A stretch of DNA of 64,000 bases from Balaenoptera acutorostrata (lineage: Eukaryota; Chordata; Mammalia; Artiodactyla; Balaenopteridae): the NCBI RefSeq assembly GCF_949987535.1, contig NC_080066.1, positions 129,312,335 to 129,376,334 of the forward strand, in the 5' to 3' direction. The notes beneath the pieces were generated by a model. The model was not told the DNA's origin and did not search any database. It saw only the letters and a program-made list of their open reading frames with translations. Positions 1-9,926 of this stretch are shown here, one piece after another (positions within the stretch are counted from its first letter, which is position 1; each line of letters begins with the position of its first letter). Made by a program: the position numbers and the translations under genes.

Positions 1-2632
1 ATATAGTCTGAAGTCAGGGAGCCTGATTCCTCCAGCTCCATTTTTCGTTCTCTAGATTGCTTTGGCTATTCGGGGTCTTTTGTGTTTCCATACAAATTGT
101 GAAATTTTTTGTTCTAGTTCTGTGAAAAATGCCAGTGGTAGTTTGATAGGGATTGCATTGAATCTGTAGATTGCTTTGGGTAGTAGAGTCATTTTCACAA
201 TGTTGATTCTTCCAATCCAGGAACATGGTATATCTCTCCATCTATTTGTATCATCTTTAATTTCTTTCATCAGTGTCTTATAATTTTCTGCATACAGGTC
301 TTTTGTCTCCTTAGGTAGGTTTATTCCTAGATATTTTATTATTTTTGTTGCAATGGTAAACGGGAGTGTTTTCTTAATTTCACTTTCAGATTTTTCGTCA
401 TTAGTGTATAGAAATGCAAGAGATTTCTGTGCATTAATTTTGTATCCTGCTACTTTACCAAATTCATTGATTAGCTCTAGGAGTTTTCTGGTAGCATTTT
501 TTGGATTCTCTATGTATAGTATCATGTCATCTGCAAATAGTGACAGCTTTACTTCTTCTTTTCCAATTTGGATTCCTTTTATTTCTTTGTCTTCTCTGAT
601 TGCTGTGGCTAACACTTCCAAAACTATGTTGAATAATAGTGGTGAGAGTGGTCAACCTTGTCTTGTTCCTCATCTTAGTGGAAATGGTTTCAGTTTTTCA
701 CCATTGAGGACAATGTTGGCTGTGGGTTTGTCATATATGGCCTTTATTATGTTGAGGAAAGTTCCCTCTATGCCTACTTTCTGCAGGGCTTTTATCATAA
801 ATGGGTGTTGAATTTTGTCAAAAGCTTTCTCTGCATCTATTGAGATGATCATATGGTTTTTCTCCTTCAATTTGTTAATATGGTGTATCACATTGATTGA
901 TTTGCGTATATTGAAGAATCCTTGCATTCCTGGGATAAACCCCACTTGATCATGGTGTATGATCCTTTTAACGTGCTGTTGGATTCTGTTTGCTAGTATT
1001 TTGTTGAGGATTTTTGCCTCTATGTTCATCAGGGATATTGGCCTGTAGTTTTCTTTCTTTGTGACATCTTTGTCTGGTTTTGGTATCAGGGTGATGGTGG
1101 CCTCGTAGAATGAGTTTGGGAGTGTTCCTCCCTCTGCAATATTTTGGAAGAGTTTGAGAAGGGTAGGTGTTAGCTCTTCTCTAAATGTTTGATAGAATTC
1201 GCCTGTGAAGCCATCTGGTCCTGGGCTTTTGTTTGTTGGAAGGTTTTTAATCACAGTTTCAATTTCAGTGCTTGTGATTGCTCTGTTCATATTTTCTATT
1301 TCTTCCTGGTTCAGTCTCGGCAGTTTGTGCCTTTCTAAGAATCTGTCCATTTCTTCCAGGTTGTCCATTTTATTGGCATAGAGTTGCTTGTAGTAATCTC
1401 TCATGATCTTTTGTATTTCTGCAGTGTCAGTGGTTACTTCTCCTTTTTCATTTCTAATTCTACTAATTTGAGTCTTCTCCCTTTTTCTCTTGACGAGTCT
1501 GGCTAATGGTTTATCAATTTTGTTTATCTTCTCAAAGAACCAGCTTTTAGTTTCATTGATTTTTGCTATTGTTTCCTTCATTTCTTTTTCATTTATTTCT
1601 GACCTGATCTTTATGATTTCTTTCCTTCTGCTAGCTTTGGGGGTTTTTTGTTCTTCTTTCTCTAATTGTTTTAGGTGCAAGGTTAGGTTGTTTATTCGAG
1701 ATGTTTCCTGTTTCTTGAGGTAGGCTTGTATTGCTATAAACTTCCCTCTTAACACTGCTTTTCCTGCGTCCCATAGGTTGTAGGTCGTCGTATCTCCATT
1801 GTCATTTGTTTCTAGGTATTTTTTTTATTTCCCCTTTGATTTCTTCACTGATCAGTTCGTTATTAAGTAGTGTATTGTGTAGCCTCCATGTGTTTGTATT
1901 TTTTACAGATCTTTTCCTGTAATTGATATCTAGTCTCATAGCGTTGTGGTCGGAAAACATACTTGATACGATTTCAATTTTCTTAAATTTACCAAGGCTT
2001 GATTTGTGACCCAAGATATGATCTATCCTGGAGAATGTTCCATGAGCACTTGAGAAAAATGTGTATTCTGTTTTTTTTGGGTGGAATGTCCTATAAATAT
2101 TAATTAAGTCCATATTGTTTAATGTATCATTTAAAGCTTGTGTTTCCTTATTTATTTTCATTTTGGATGATCTGTCCATTGGTGAAAGTGGGGTGTTAAA
2201 GTCCCCTACTATGATTGTGTTGCTGTCGATTTCCCCTTTTATGGCTGTTAGTATTTGCATTATGTATTGAGGTGCTCCTATGTTGGGTGCATAAATATTT
2301 ACAATTGTAATACCTTCCTCTTGGATCGATCCCTTGATCATTATATAGTGTCCTTCTTTGTCTCTTGTAATAGTCTTTATTTTAAAGTCTATTTTGTCTG
2401 ATATGAGAATTGCTACTCCAGCTTTCTTTTGATTTCCATTTGCATGGAATATCTTTTTCCATCCCCTCACTTTCAGTCTGTATGTGTCTCTAGGTCTGAA
2501 GTGGGTCTCTTGTAGACAGCATATATATGGGTCTTGTTTTTGTATCCATTCAGCCAGTCTGTGTCTTTTGGTGGGAGTATTTAATCCATTTACATTCAAG
2601 GTAATTATCGATATGTATGTTCCTATTCCCAT
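1..2632 (-). pseudogene. L1 ORF2 (endonuclease-reverse transcriptase), broken and partial
   Basis: This is the L1 ORF2 protein, which nicks target DNA and reverse-transcribes L1 RNA. The N-terminal part (2632 down to 1802) is an APE-like endonuclease with catalytic signatures QETH, GDFNTP and SDHNAMRLD all visible. A 1-nt shift at the T-run near 1820-1827 moves the frame. The reverse transcriptase follows (about 1790 downwards) with [21 protein letters not shown] and the active-site FADDM. In-frame stops lie at 670-672, 652-654 and 52-54; the middle one replaces the usual Cys of GCPLSP. The protein is cut by the window edge soon after RIAKAI. The Met start at 2632 sits 58 nt after ORF1, as expected for L1. 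It cannot make full-length protein. Confidence 0.93.
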
Positions 2633-2690
2633 TTTCTTAAATGTTTTGGGTTTGTTATTGTAGGTGTTTTCCTTCTCTTGTGTTTCTTGC

Positions 2691-3579
2691 CTAGAGAAGT
2701 TCCTTTAGCATTTGTTGTAAAGCTGGTTTGGTGGTGCTGAACTCTCTCAGCTTTTGCTTGTCTGTAAAGGTTTTAATTTCTCCATCGAATCTGAATGAGA
2801 TCCTTGCTGGGTAGAGTAATCTTGGTTGTAGGTGTTTCTCCTTCATCACTTTAAGTATATCCTGCCACTCCCTTCTGGCTTGCAGAGTTTCTGCTGAAAG
2901 ATCAGATGTTAACCTTATGGGGATTCCCTTGTGTGTTATTTGTTGTTTTTCCCTTGCTGCTTTTAATATGTTTTCTTTATATTTAATTTTTGACAGTTTG
3001 ATTAATATGTGTCTTGGCGTGTTTCTCCTTGGGTTTATCCTGTATGGGACTCTCTGTGCTTCCAGGACTTGATTAACTATTTCCTTTCCCATATTAGGGA
3101 AGTTTTCAACTATAATCTCTTCAAATATTTTCTCAGTCCATTTCTTTTTCTCTTCTTCTTCTGGGACCCCTATAATTCGAATGTTGGTGCATTTAATGTT
3201 GTCCTAGAGGTCTCTGAGACTGTCCTCAGTTCTCTTCATTCTTTTTATCCTGCTCTGCAGTAGTTATTTCCACCATTTTATCTTCCAGGTCACTTATCCT
3301 TTCTTCTGCCTCAGTTATTCTGCTATTGATCCCATCTAGAGTATTTTTAATTTCATTTATTGTGTTTTTCATCGTTGCTTGGTTCCTCTTTAGTTCTTCT
3401 AGGTCCTTGTTAAATGTTTCTTGCATTTTGTCTATTCTATTTCCAAGATTTTGGATCATCCTTACTATCATTATTCTGAATTCTTTTTCAGGTAGACTAC
3501 CTATTTCCTCTTCATTTGTTAGGTCTGGTGTGTTTTGACCCTGCTCCTTCATCTGCTGTGTGTTTTTCTGTCATCTCAT
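2691..3579 (-). pseudogene. L1 ORF1 (RNA-binding chaperone), broken
   Basis: This is L1 ORF1p, the trimeric RNA-binding protein of the L1 particle. The probable ancestral start is the ATG at 3579-3577, but codon 3 is TGA (3573-3571), so only a downstream Met at 3552 could start. The N-terminal piece (3552 to 3226) holds the coiled coil, with MIQNLGNRIDKM followed by heptad-like ITEAEERISDLEDKM. The frame then shifts near 3230-3245, and a TAG stands where the family has Trp (RDLWDN-like region). The C-terminal piece (3092 to 2691) holds the conserved INPRRNTPRHI block and the REKQQITHKGIPIRL block. Identity as L1 ORF1 is sure; function is lost. Confidence 0.92.
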
Positions 3580-5762
3580 TTTGCTTATCTTATTGTGTTT
3601 GGGGTCTCCTTTTCACAGGCTGCAGGTTCGTAGTTCCCGTTGTTTTTGGTATCTGTCCCCAGTGGCTAAGGTTGGTTCAGTGGGTTGTGTAGGCTTCCTG
3701 GTGGAGGGAACTAGTGCCTGAGTTCTGGTGGATGAGGCTGGATCTTGTCTTTCTGGTGGGCATGTCCACGTCTGGTGGTGTATTTTGGGGTGTCTGTGGC
3801 CTTATTATGATTTTATGCAACCTCTCTGCTAATGGATGGGGCTGTGTTCCTGTCTTGCTAGTTGTTTGGCATAGGGTGTCCAGCACTGTAGCTTGCTGGT
3901 CGTTGAGTGAAGCTGGGTCTTCATGTTGAGATGGAGATCTCTGAGAGATTTTTGCTGTTTGGTATTACGTGGAGCTGGGAGGGCTCTTGTGGACCAGTGT
4001 CCTGAAGTTGGCTCTCCCACCTCAGAGGCACAGCCCTGATGCCTGGTTGGAGCACCAAGAGCCTTTTGTCCACACGGCTCAGAGTAAAAGGGAGAAAAAA
4101 TAGAAAGAAAGAAAGAAAGAAAGAAAGAGGCTATAATATAGTGAAGTAAAATAAAGCTATTATAAAGCAAAGCTATACAGACAAAATCTCACCCAGAGGC
4201 ATATACATATACACTCACAAAAAAAGGAAAAGGGGAAAAATTAATATATCCTTCTCCCAAAGTCCACCTCCTGAATTTGGGATGATTCGTTGTCTATTCA
4301 GGTATTCAGCAGATGCAGGCACATCAAGTTGTTTGTGGAGCTTTAATCCGCTGCTTCTGAGGCTGCTGGGAGAGATTTCCCTTTCTCTTCTTTGTTCGCA
4401 CAGCTCCTGGGGTTCAGCTTTGGATTTGGACCCGCCTCTGCATGTAGGTCGCCTGAGGGCGTCTGTTCCCCACCCAGACAGAACGGGGTTAAAGGAGCAG
4501 CTGCTTCGGGGGCTCTGGCTCACCCAGGCCGCGGGGAGGGAGGGGTACAGAGGAGGCGGGGCGAGCCTGCGGCGGCAGAGGCCGGCGTGACGTTGCAGCA
4601 GCCTGAGGCGCGCTGTGTGTTCTCCTGGGGAAGTTGTCCCCGGATCACGGGACTCTGGCAGTGGCGGGCTGCACAGGCTCCTGGGAGGGGCGGTGTAGAG
4701 AGTGACCTGTGCTAGCACACAGGCTTTTTGGTGGCGGCAGCAGCAGCCTTAGCGTCTCACGCCTGTCTCTGGTGCCCGCGCTGATCATTGCGGCTCGCCC
4801 CCGTCTCTGGAGTTCATTTAGGCGGCGCTCTGAATCCCCTCTCTTTGCGCGCCGTGAAACAAAGAGGCAAGAAAAAGTCTCTTGCCTCTTCAGCAGCTGC
4901 AGACTTTTTCCCGGTCTCCCTCCCAGCCAGCTGTGGTGCTCTAACCCCTGCAGGCTGTGTTCACGCTGCCAACCCCAGTCCTCTCCCTGCGATCTGACCG
5001 AAGCCTGGGCCTCAGCTCCCAGCCCCGCCCACCCCGGCGGGTGAGCAGACAAGCCTCTCGGGCTGATGAGTGCTGCTCGGCGCCGAGCCTCTGTGCGGGA
5101 GCCTCTCCGTTTTTTCCTCTGCGCCCCTGTTGCTGTGGGATCTACGCTGATAGCCGCGGCTCGCGCCCATCTCGAGCTCGTTTAGGCGGCGCTCTGTATC
5201 CCCTCTCCTCGCACACCAGGAAACAAAGAGGGAAGAAAAAGTCTCTTGCCTCTTAGGCAGCTGCAGACTTTTTCCCGGACTCCCTCCCGGCTAGCACCGA
5301 AGCCGGAGCCTCAGCTCCCAGCCCCGCCCACCCCGGCAGGGGAGCAGACAGGCCTCTCGGGCTGGTGAGTGCTGGTCAGCACCGATCCTCTGTGCGGGGA
5401 TCTCTCCGCTTTGCCCTCCGCACCCCTGTGGCTGTGCTCTCCTCCGTGGCTCCGAAGCTTCCAGCCTCTGCCACCCGCAGTCTCTGCCCGCGAAGGGGCT
5501 TCCTAGTGCGTGGAAATCTTTCCTCCTTCACGGCTCCCTCCCACTGGTGCAGGTCCTGTACCTATTCTTTTGTCTCTGTTATTTCTTTTTACTTTTGCCC
5601 TACCCAAGGACGTGGGGAGTTTCTTGCCTTTTGGGAGGTCTGACGTCTTCTGCCAGCGTTCAGTGGGTGTTCTGTAGGAGCAGTTCCACGTGTAGATGTA
5701 TTTCTACTGTATCTGTGGGAAGGAAGGTGATCTCTGCGTCTTACTCTTCTGCCATCTTCTCT
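3580..5762 (-). promoter_or_regulatory. L1 5'UTR with internal promoter
   Basis: About 2.2 kb precede L1 ORF1. The part at 4300-5560 is markedly GC- and CpG-rich against the AT-rich surroundings, as expected for an L1 internal RNA polymerase II promoter. The extreme 5' end has a YY1-type site (AAGATGGC on the minus strand, 5751-5758), which in primate L1 sets the transcription start. A (GAAA)n run lies at about 4099-4128. Several long open frames occur here on both strands, but they come from high GC content and match no protein. Activity of this copy is unknown. Confidence 0.85.
4778..5441 (-). repeat. Two tandem monomers in the L1 5'UTR
   Basis: Two diverged direct repeats lie side by side. 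The first unit (4778-5143, 366 bp) and second unit (5144-about 5441, 298 bp) share, in the same order, GCTGAT, TTTAGGCGGCGCTCTG, a GAAACAAAGAGG block, AAGAAAAAGTCTCTTGCC, CAGCTGCAGACTTTTTCCC, CAGCTCCCAGCCCCGCCCAC, GCCTCTCGGGCTG and CTCTGTGCGGG. The second unit lacks roughly 66 bp present in the middle of the first (about 4931-4998). Tandem promoter monomers are known from rodent L1; here two copies are visible by eye. Confidence 0.85.
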
Positions 5763-6240
5763 CCTGTATCGTCGTCAGCTTTTTAAATGTTGGCTATTCT
5801 TATGGCTACCCACTGGTGTCTCTTTATAGTTTACATTTTATTTCCTTGGTGATTAAAAAAAAAATGCTGGCCATCTTTTCACATGCTTATTTATATATCT
5901 TCTTTCGTGAATTGTCTGTTCAAAGATTTTGCCCATTTAAAAAATGTTGTGTGGTTTGTCCTTTTATTATTGAGTTCTAAAAGCTCTTACAAATACATTG
6001 TCAGCTGCATGTGTTACAAACATTTTCTCCTAACCTGTAGCTCATCTTTTTATTTTCTTAACAGTAAGCTGAAAAATTGAATGTTTTGCCTTTGATGAAT
6101 TCCAGTTGATCATTTAAGGCTTTTTGTGTTCTGGAAATCTTTGCCAACCTACAAGTTGCAAAGATTATCTCTTATATTTTCTTCCAGAAGTTTTATCATT
6201 TTACCTTTTGTGTTTAGGTCTTTTTTACTTTTATAATCAG
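5763..6240 (-). mobile_element. Older L1 fragment (ORF2 end and 3'UTR), antisense
   Basis: Immediately right of the young L1 start lies a degraded antisense L1 tail. It keeps the order of known L1 3' ends: TTTTCACATGCTTATTTATAT, TTTTGCCCATTT, ATTATTGAGTT, ACATTTTCTCCTAACC, CTTTTTATTTTCTTAACAG and TTTTATCATTTTACC. It seems to be the right-hand remainder of an older copy into which the full-length L1 inserted. Confidence 0.65.
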
Positions 6241-7290
6241 AAAATACACAGCAATAATTTTTAGTGAAAATGTGGTACTTTTAACATAAATAAATGTAGA
6301 CTTTTACAAACCACTTTCAAATTGGATCTCTTGATAGTGTTTATAAAAGGTCTGATTTGTAAAAACATATCTGGGTCCATCTTAGGGAGGAAAGCTGCAT
6401 TTTAAATTATATCCTCAGCCTACCTCTGGAGGAGAGAATTCTCCCCACTTCATCTTATCTTTTTATCCACAATCATCCTTTAGTGCTCAACACAGTACAT
6501 CTAGTTAACGTTAGTAGAAATATTTTCTGAATGCTTACCATGTGTCCCACAATTTGCTAGTTACTAAAAATAATACATTACTTCTGTAGGATTTTGTCCA
6601 TGCCATGGAAGAGTGAGGTCACATATAAGACATAATTACCATAAATGTTATAAAGGAAAGGTCAGAAAAATAAAGAGAGGGTGTTACTGGCACTCATAGG
6701 GCTTATAACCAGAGTAGGAGGGGGATGGGAGCCTCATGGGATGGGCTTTAGCTTCCAAATAGTAATTGGTACTGGATATGCTACATACTCTTGGGCAGAT
6801 CATACTATTTGAAAAAAAAAAAAAAAAACGTATGAGAAAAGAAAATGATTTTGCTTAGGATGTTCTCAATTTTTTTTCTGCTCCATCTTTGGTTGGTAGA
6901 GAGGTCATTATGGGTACACTAAATCAATCCATCTGTACCCCAGTTCTTCTGATATTATTTTTATGTTTCTGAGAATCACATAGACAAATGGATCTGTTAT
7001 AGACTGTCTATTAGCAAGAAGGCACAGCTTCTGTGGGAGCCTCCTTTTCCCCTTGGGGTTGCATTTACTTCTCTCCAGTTTTATTTTAGCTTAGGTCTTG
7101 GGGTCCAGGTAAGGAATGCTGTTCATAGCCAGTGACTTTGTGTCTGGCTGTTGCCATTCTTTATGTAGGTAGTCTTCTTAACAGGATCAGGACATGTCTG
7201 GAAATCTTGCTTTTCTCAGTATGTAAGCTCTAGAATTAAATATGACACTTGCAGGAATAAAAGTTTGGAAGTCTTTTATTGATTTATGAC
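6241..7290. other. Non-coding, no feature recognised
   Basis: Ordinary AT-rich DNA without a convincing open frame, splice-like exon or recognised repeat. An A16-18 run sits at about 6811-6828. Confidence 0.5.
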
Positions 7291-7294
7291 TTTT

Positions 7295-9380
7295 GTTTTA
7301 ATTTATTTAAAATGTATTTAGCACATACTGTGGCCAAGAACTAGGCTCAGTGCTGGGGAATAAATGAAATAAGACAGACACAGCTGCTTTCTTATAAAGT
7401 TGAAAATGAAATGGCAGTGGGTTTCACTGAACATTTAGAGGTATGATGAGTAGTGTAAGGGTACGTGTTGTGCTATAGCATATATAACAAAAGACTGAGG
7501 AAGTGACATTTCAACTGAGACTTGAGCAGGCAATAGAGCAGGAACAGGAGAATCCCAGTAAACTAGACTACATGTGAAACAACTCTGAGGTGAAGATGAG
7601 CACAGCACATTTCAATGTATTGGCCAAAAGAGCGCCAATATGGTGGTCATGTAGAGAGGAGTGAGGAGACCGGCAGCCAAGGATGCTAAAGAAGGATTTA
7701 GGGCCAGGTCTCCATGGGTCTTTGAGCATACCTAGCATCAAGCATTCAGATAGAATGCTGTGGATTTGGGGGTAGACATCAGAAAATCTTACCCCAACTA
7801 GCTTCAAAAGTGGGAATGTTTTTGTCTTATGTAAAAATAAGTCTTAAGGTAAGACAGCTTTGAGGTTGGTTAATTCAGCAAGTCATATGATCAAATTACT
7901 TGTATTTTTTGAATGGCATTCTCAGCATGTTAGTAGTTCCCCCTCATGTTTGCAAGATGCTTGCCTGCATCAGTTTCATGTATCACAACCTCACATGCCA
8001 ATATCCAGAGCTGTAAACATAATATATTTTCTTTGTATTTCTTTTTCAAAATAAATGATTCCATAAGTACCCAGGAATTTTCCCTTTTATTCGTTGGCCA
8101 GAATGGGTCACAGGGCCATTAGCCTTCTACACCAATCATTGATAAAATGGAGAGTGACCACCATAACTAAAGTCACTCAAGGAATGCATGGGGGATGAGA
8201 AAGTGGCGGCATTGAATATATACAACTCTTTACACTAGTTAGTCTGCATGGGGAGGGGGGGAGATGAAATGGCAGATCGAATGGAATTTAATCTCAAAAC
8301 TAGTCATGATGTCCCTAAATCTTTGACAACAGTTCAAACTGTGGGTGCTTTCAGCCTGGTCAGAGAGGAGAATGGCTGTTGATTGGGCCACCAGTAGTGG
8401 TGTTTTCAGAAGAAATGACTTTGAACTTTGTCAAAACTGAATTGGGAGCAACTGAAAGATTTTAAGCATGGAATAAATGTAATAAAATCTTTGATAAAAG
8501 TATGATTTTCTCCAATATGAAAAAATGAGAGGCTTTTCATTAGTAATATAATTATTCAACATGGAAAAAAAGGAGCAAGAGATAATACAGGAAAAACACA
8601 CATGAGACTATGATACTAATGCAAAGGAGATGTGACAGCAACTTGAACTAGTTAGGATAGAGAAAATGGTTATAATATAAATATACTTAGTAACTAACAT
8701 CAATAAGAACTGGCAGTGCAGTTGGCAGGTGAAGGAAGGGGAGAGGTCAGTCTTGACACTCAAGATTCTGGTTTGGACAGCTGGTTAGTGAGAGGTCCCA
8801 TTCACTGAGATGGAAACACTGGAGGGATAGCAGAGTGGTGGGGTTGGGGGTATATTAAATTTGATTTGTTAATAAGATGTTCAAATGAAGATATCTGGTG
8901 GTCAGTATAGGTATGGTGCTCAGGGGAGAGGCTTAGCACTAGACATAATTTTGCTGGTATTCAGTATAATATTGTAATCAGACATGGGTAGATAAGATGA
9001 GCTAAGAGAGAATATAGGTGGAGAAGAATAGAGTGCTTAATCTGGTCCTGAAAGATGCTAGGCTTCAGGGATTGGGAGAGGCAGAGCTTCTGACAAAGAT
9101 GACATGAAAATGGCTCTGAGAAGTTGGAAGAAAACCAGTGGAATATTATGTCATGAAAGTAAAGGGTTGTTCCATGAAGAGGGAACAGACACCTCTATCA
9201 AATACCTCTGATATTTCCAGTAAGATGAACAAAGAATTATAACCATTGGATTTAGTGATATAAAATGGTACTCTTAACAAGAATAATTTGTGTAGAATGG
9301 TGTCACAAGTCAGGCTGGAATGAACTGAGTAGTCAATGGATACTAGGAAAAGGAATTCCCAGAAAGAAAAAGTATTGGGC
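7295..9380. repeat. Long ancient interspersed repeat, family not named
   Basis: About 2 kb of very diverged sequence follows the order of a common mammalian repeat whose left part resembles the reverse complement of an L2-type 3' end. It opens with a form of TTTAGCACATACTGTGGCC and CTGGGGAATAAATG. Next come GTGACATTTCAACTGAGAC (about 7504), TTTTAAGCATGGAATAAATG (8460), CATTCACTGAGATGG (8801), TTAATAAGATGTTCAAATG (8869) and ACCATTGGATTTAGTG (9242). The piece at 7821-8320 is too diverged to follow. Partial copies with the same phrases occur at 33760-34660, 44450-45530 and 49065-49500. I cannot give the family name. Confidence 0.5.
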
Positions 9381-9599
9381 AATGTTACAGGTAGCTTTGT
9401 TCATAGTAAGGAAAAGTTTTCTTAGCCCTTAAATTTTCATGCTTGGCACAATATATATTTTATACCCGGGAAAATCTTCTTTGTTTCATGCTTGAAATGG
9501 CAGGGTGTTAATCAATCCCCAAAAGAGTGGAACATGCAAAATTGAGATGAAAACGTGATATCTACAGTGGATAACAGTCAATAACTTAAAACTTTTCTT

Positions 9600-9926
9600 C
9601 CATAAATTATTTTTTTTAATTAATTTATTTGTTTATTTTTTATTTTTTTGGCTGTGTTGGGTCTTCGTTTCTGTGCGAGGGCTTTCTCTAGTTGCGGCAA
9701 GCGGGGGCCACTCTTCATCGCGGTGCGTGGGTCTCTCACTATCGCGGCCTCTCTTGTTGCAGAGCACAGGCTCCAGATGCGCAAGCTCAGTGGTTGTGGC
9801 TCACGGGCCTAGTTGCTCCGCGGCATGTGAGATCTTCCCAGACCAGGGCTCGAACCCGTGTCCCCTGCATTGGCAGGCGGATTCTTAACCACTGCGCCAC
9901 CAGGGAAGCCCCATAAATTATTTTTT
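9600..9926 (-). mobile_element. tRNA-Glu-derived CHR-type SINE with target-site duplication
   Basis: A near-complete cetacean SINE in reverse orientation. The tRNA-like head is at the right (…GCGCCACCAGGGAAGCC, about 9893-9910) and includes the B-box complement GGCTCGAACCCG. The body runs through GAGCACAGGCTCCAGA and GGGCTTTCTCTAGTTGC, and a T/A-rich tail is at the left (9612-9650). It is flanked by a perfect 16-bp duplication, CCATAAATTATTTTTT, at 9600-9615 and 9911-9926. Two open frames across it are by-products of the GC-rich SINE, not genes. Confidence 0.95.

Larger units (their letters stand above)
1..5762 (-). mobile_element. LINE-1 retrotransposon, 5'-complete, 3' end beyond the window
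   Basis: A long L1 lies on the minus strand. Reading from right to left there is a GC-rich 5'UTR, ORF1 and then ORF2, which is cut by the left edge of the window. The 5' terminus is marked by a reverse-complement AAGATGGC at 5751-5758, the YY1-type site usual at L1 starts. To its right the sequence changes to a different, older L1. The copy is defective: ORF1 has a stop at codon 3, a frameshift and another stop, and ORF2 has one frameshift and three stops in the visible part. Even so, long frames survive, so it is younger than most L1 pieces in this window. The poly(A) and target-site duplication cannot be seen. Confidence 0.95.

Noticed and set aside
1802..2632. Intact endonuclease-like open frame that might be a functional host gene
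   Set aside because: It is the N-terminal part of L1 ORF2, in register with ORF1 upstream and reverse transcriptase downstream, and ends in a frameshift.
4215..5256. Several open frames of 100-167 codons on both strands in GC-rich DNA, resembling a CpG-island first exon
   Set aside because: They lie inside the L1 5'UTR, match no protein, overlap on both strands, and are explained by high GC content with few stops.
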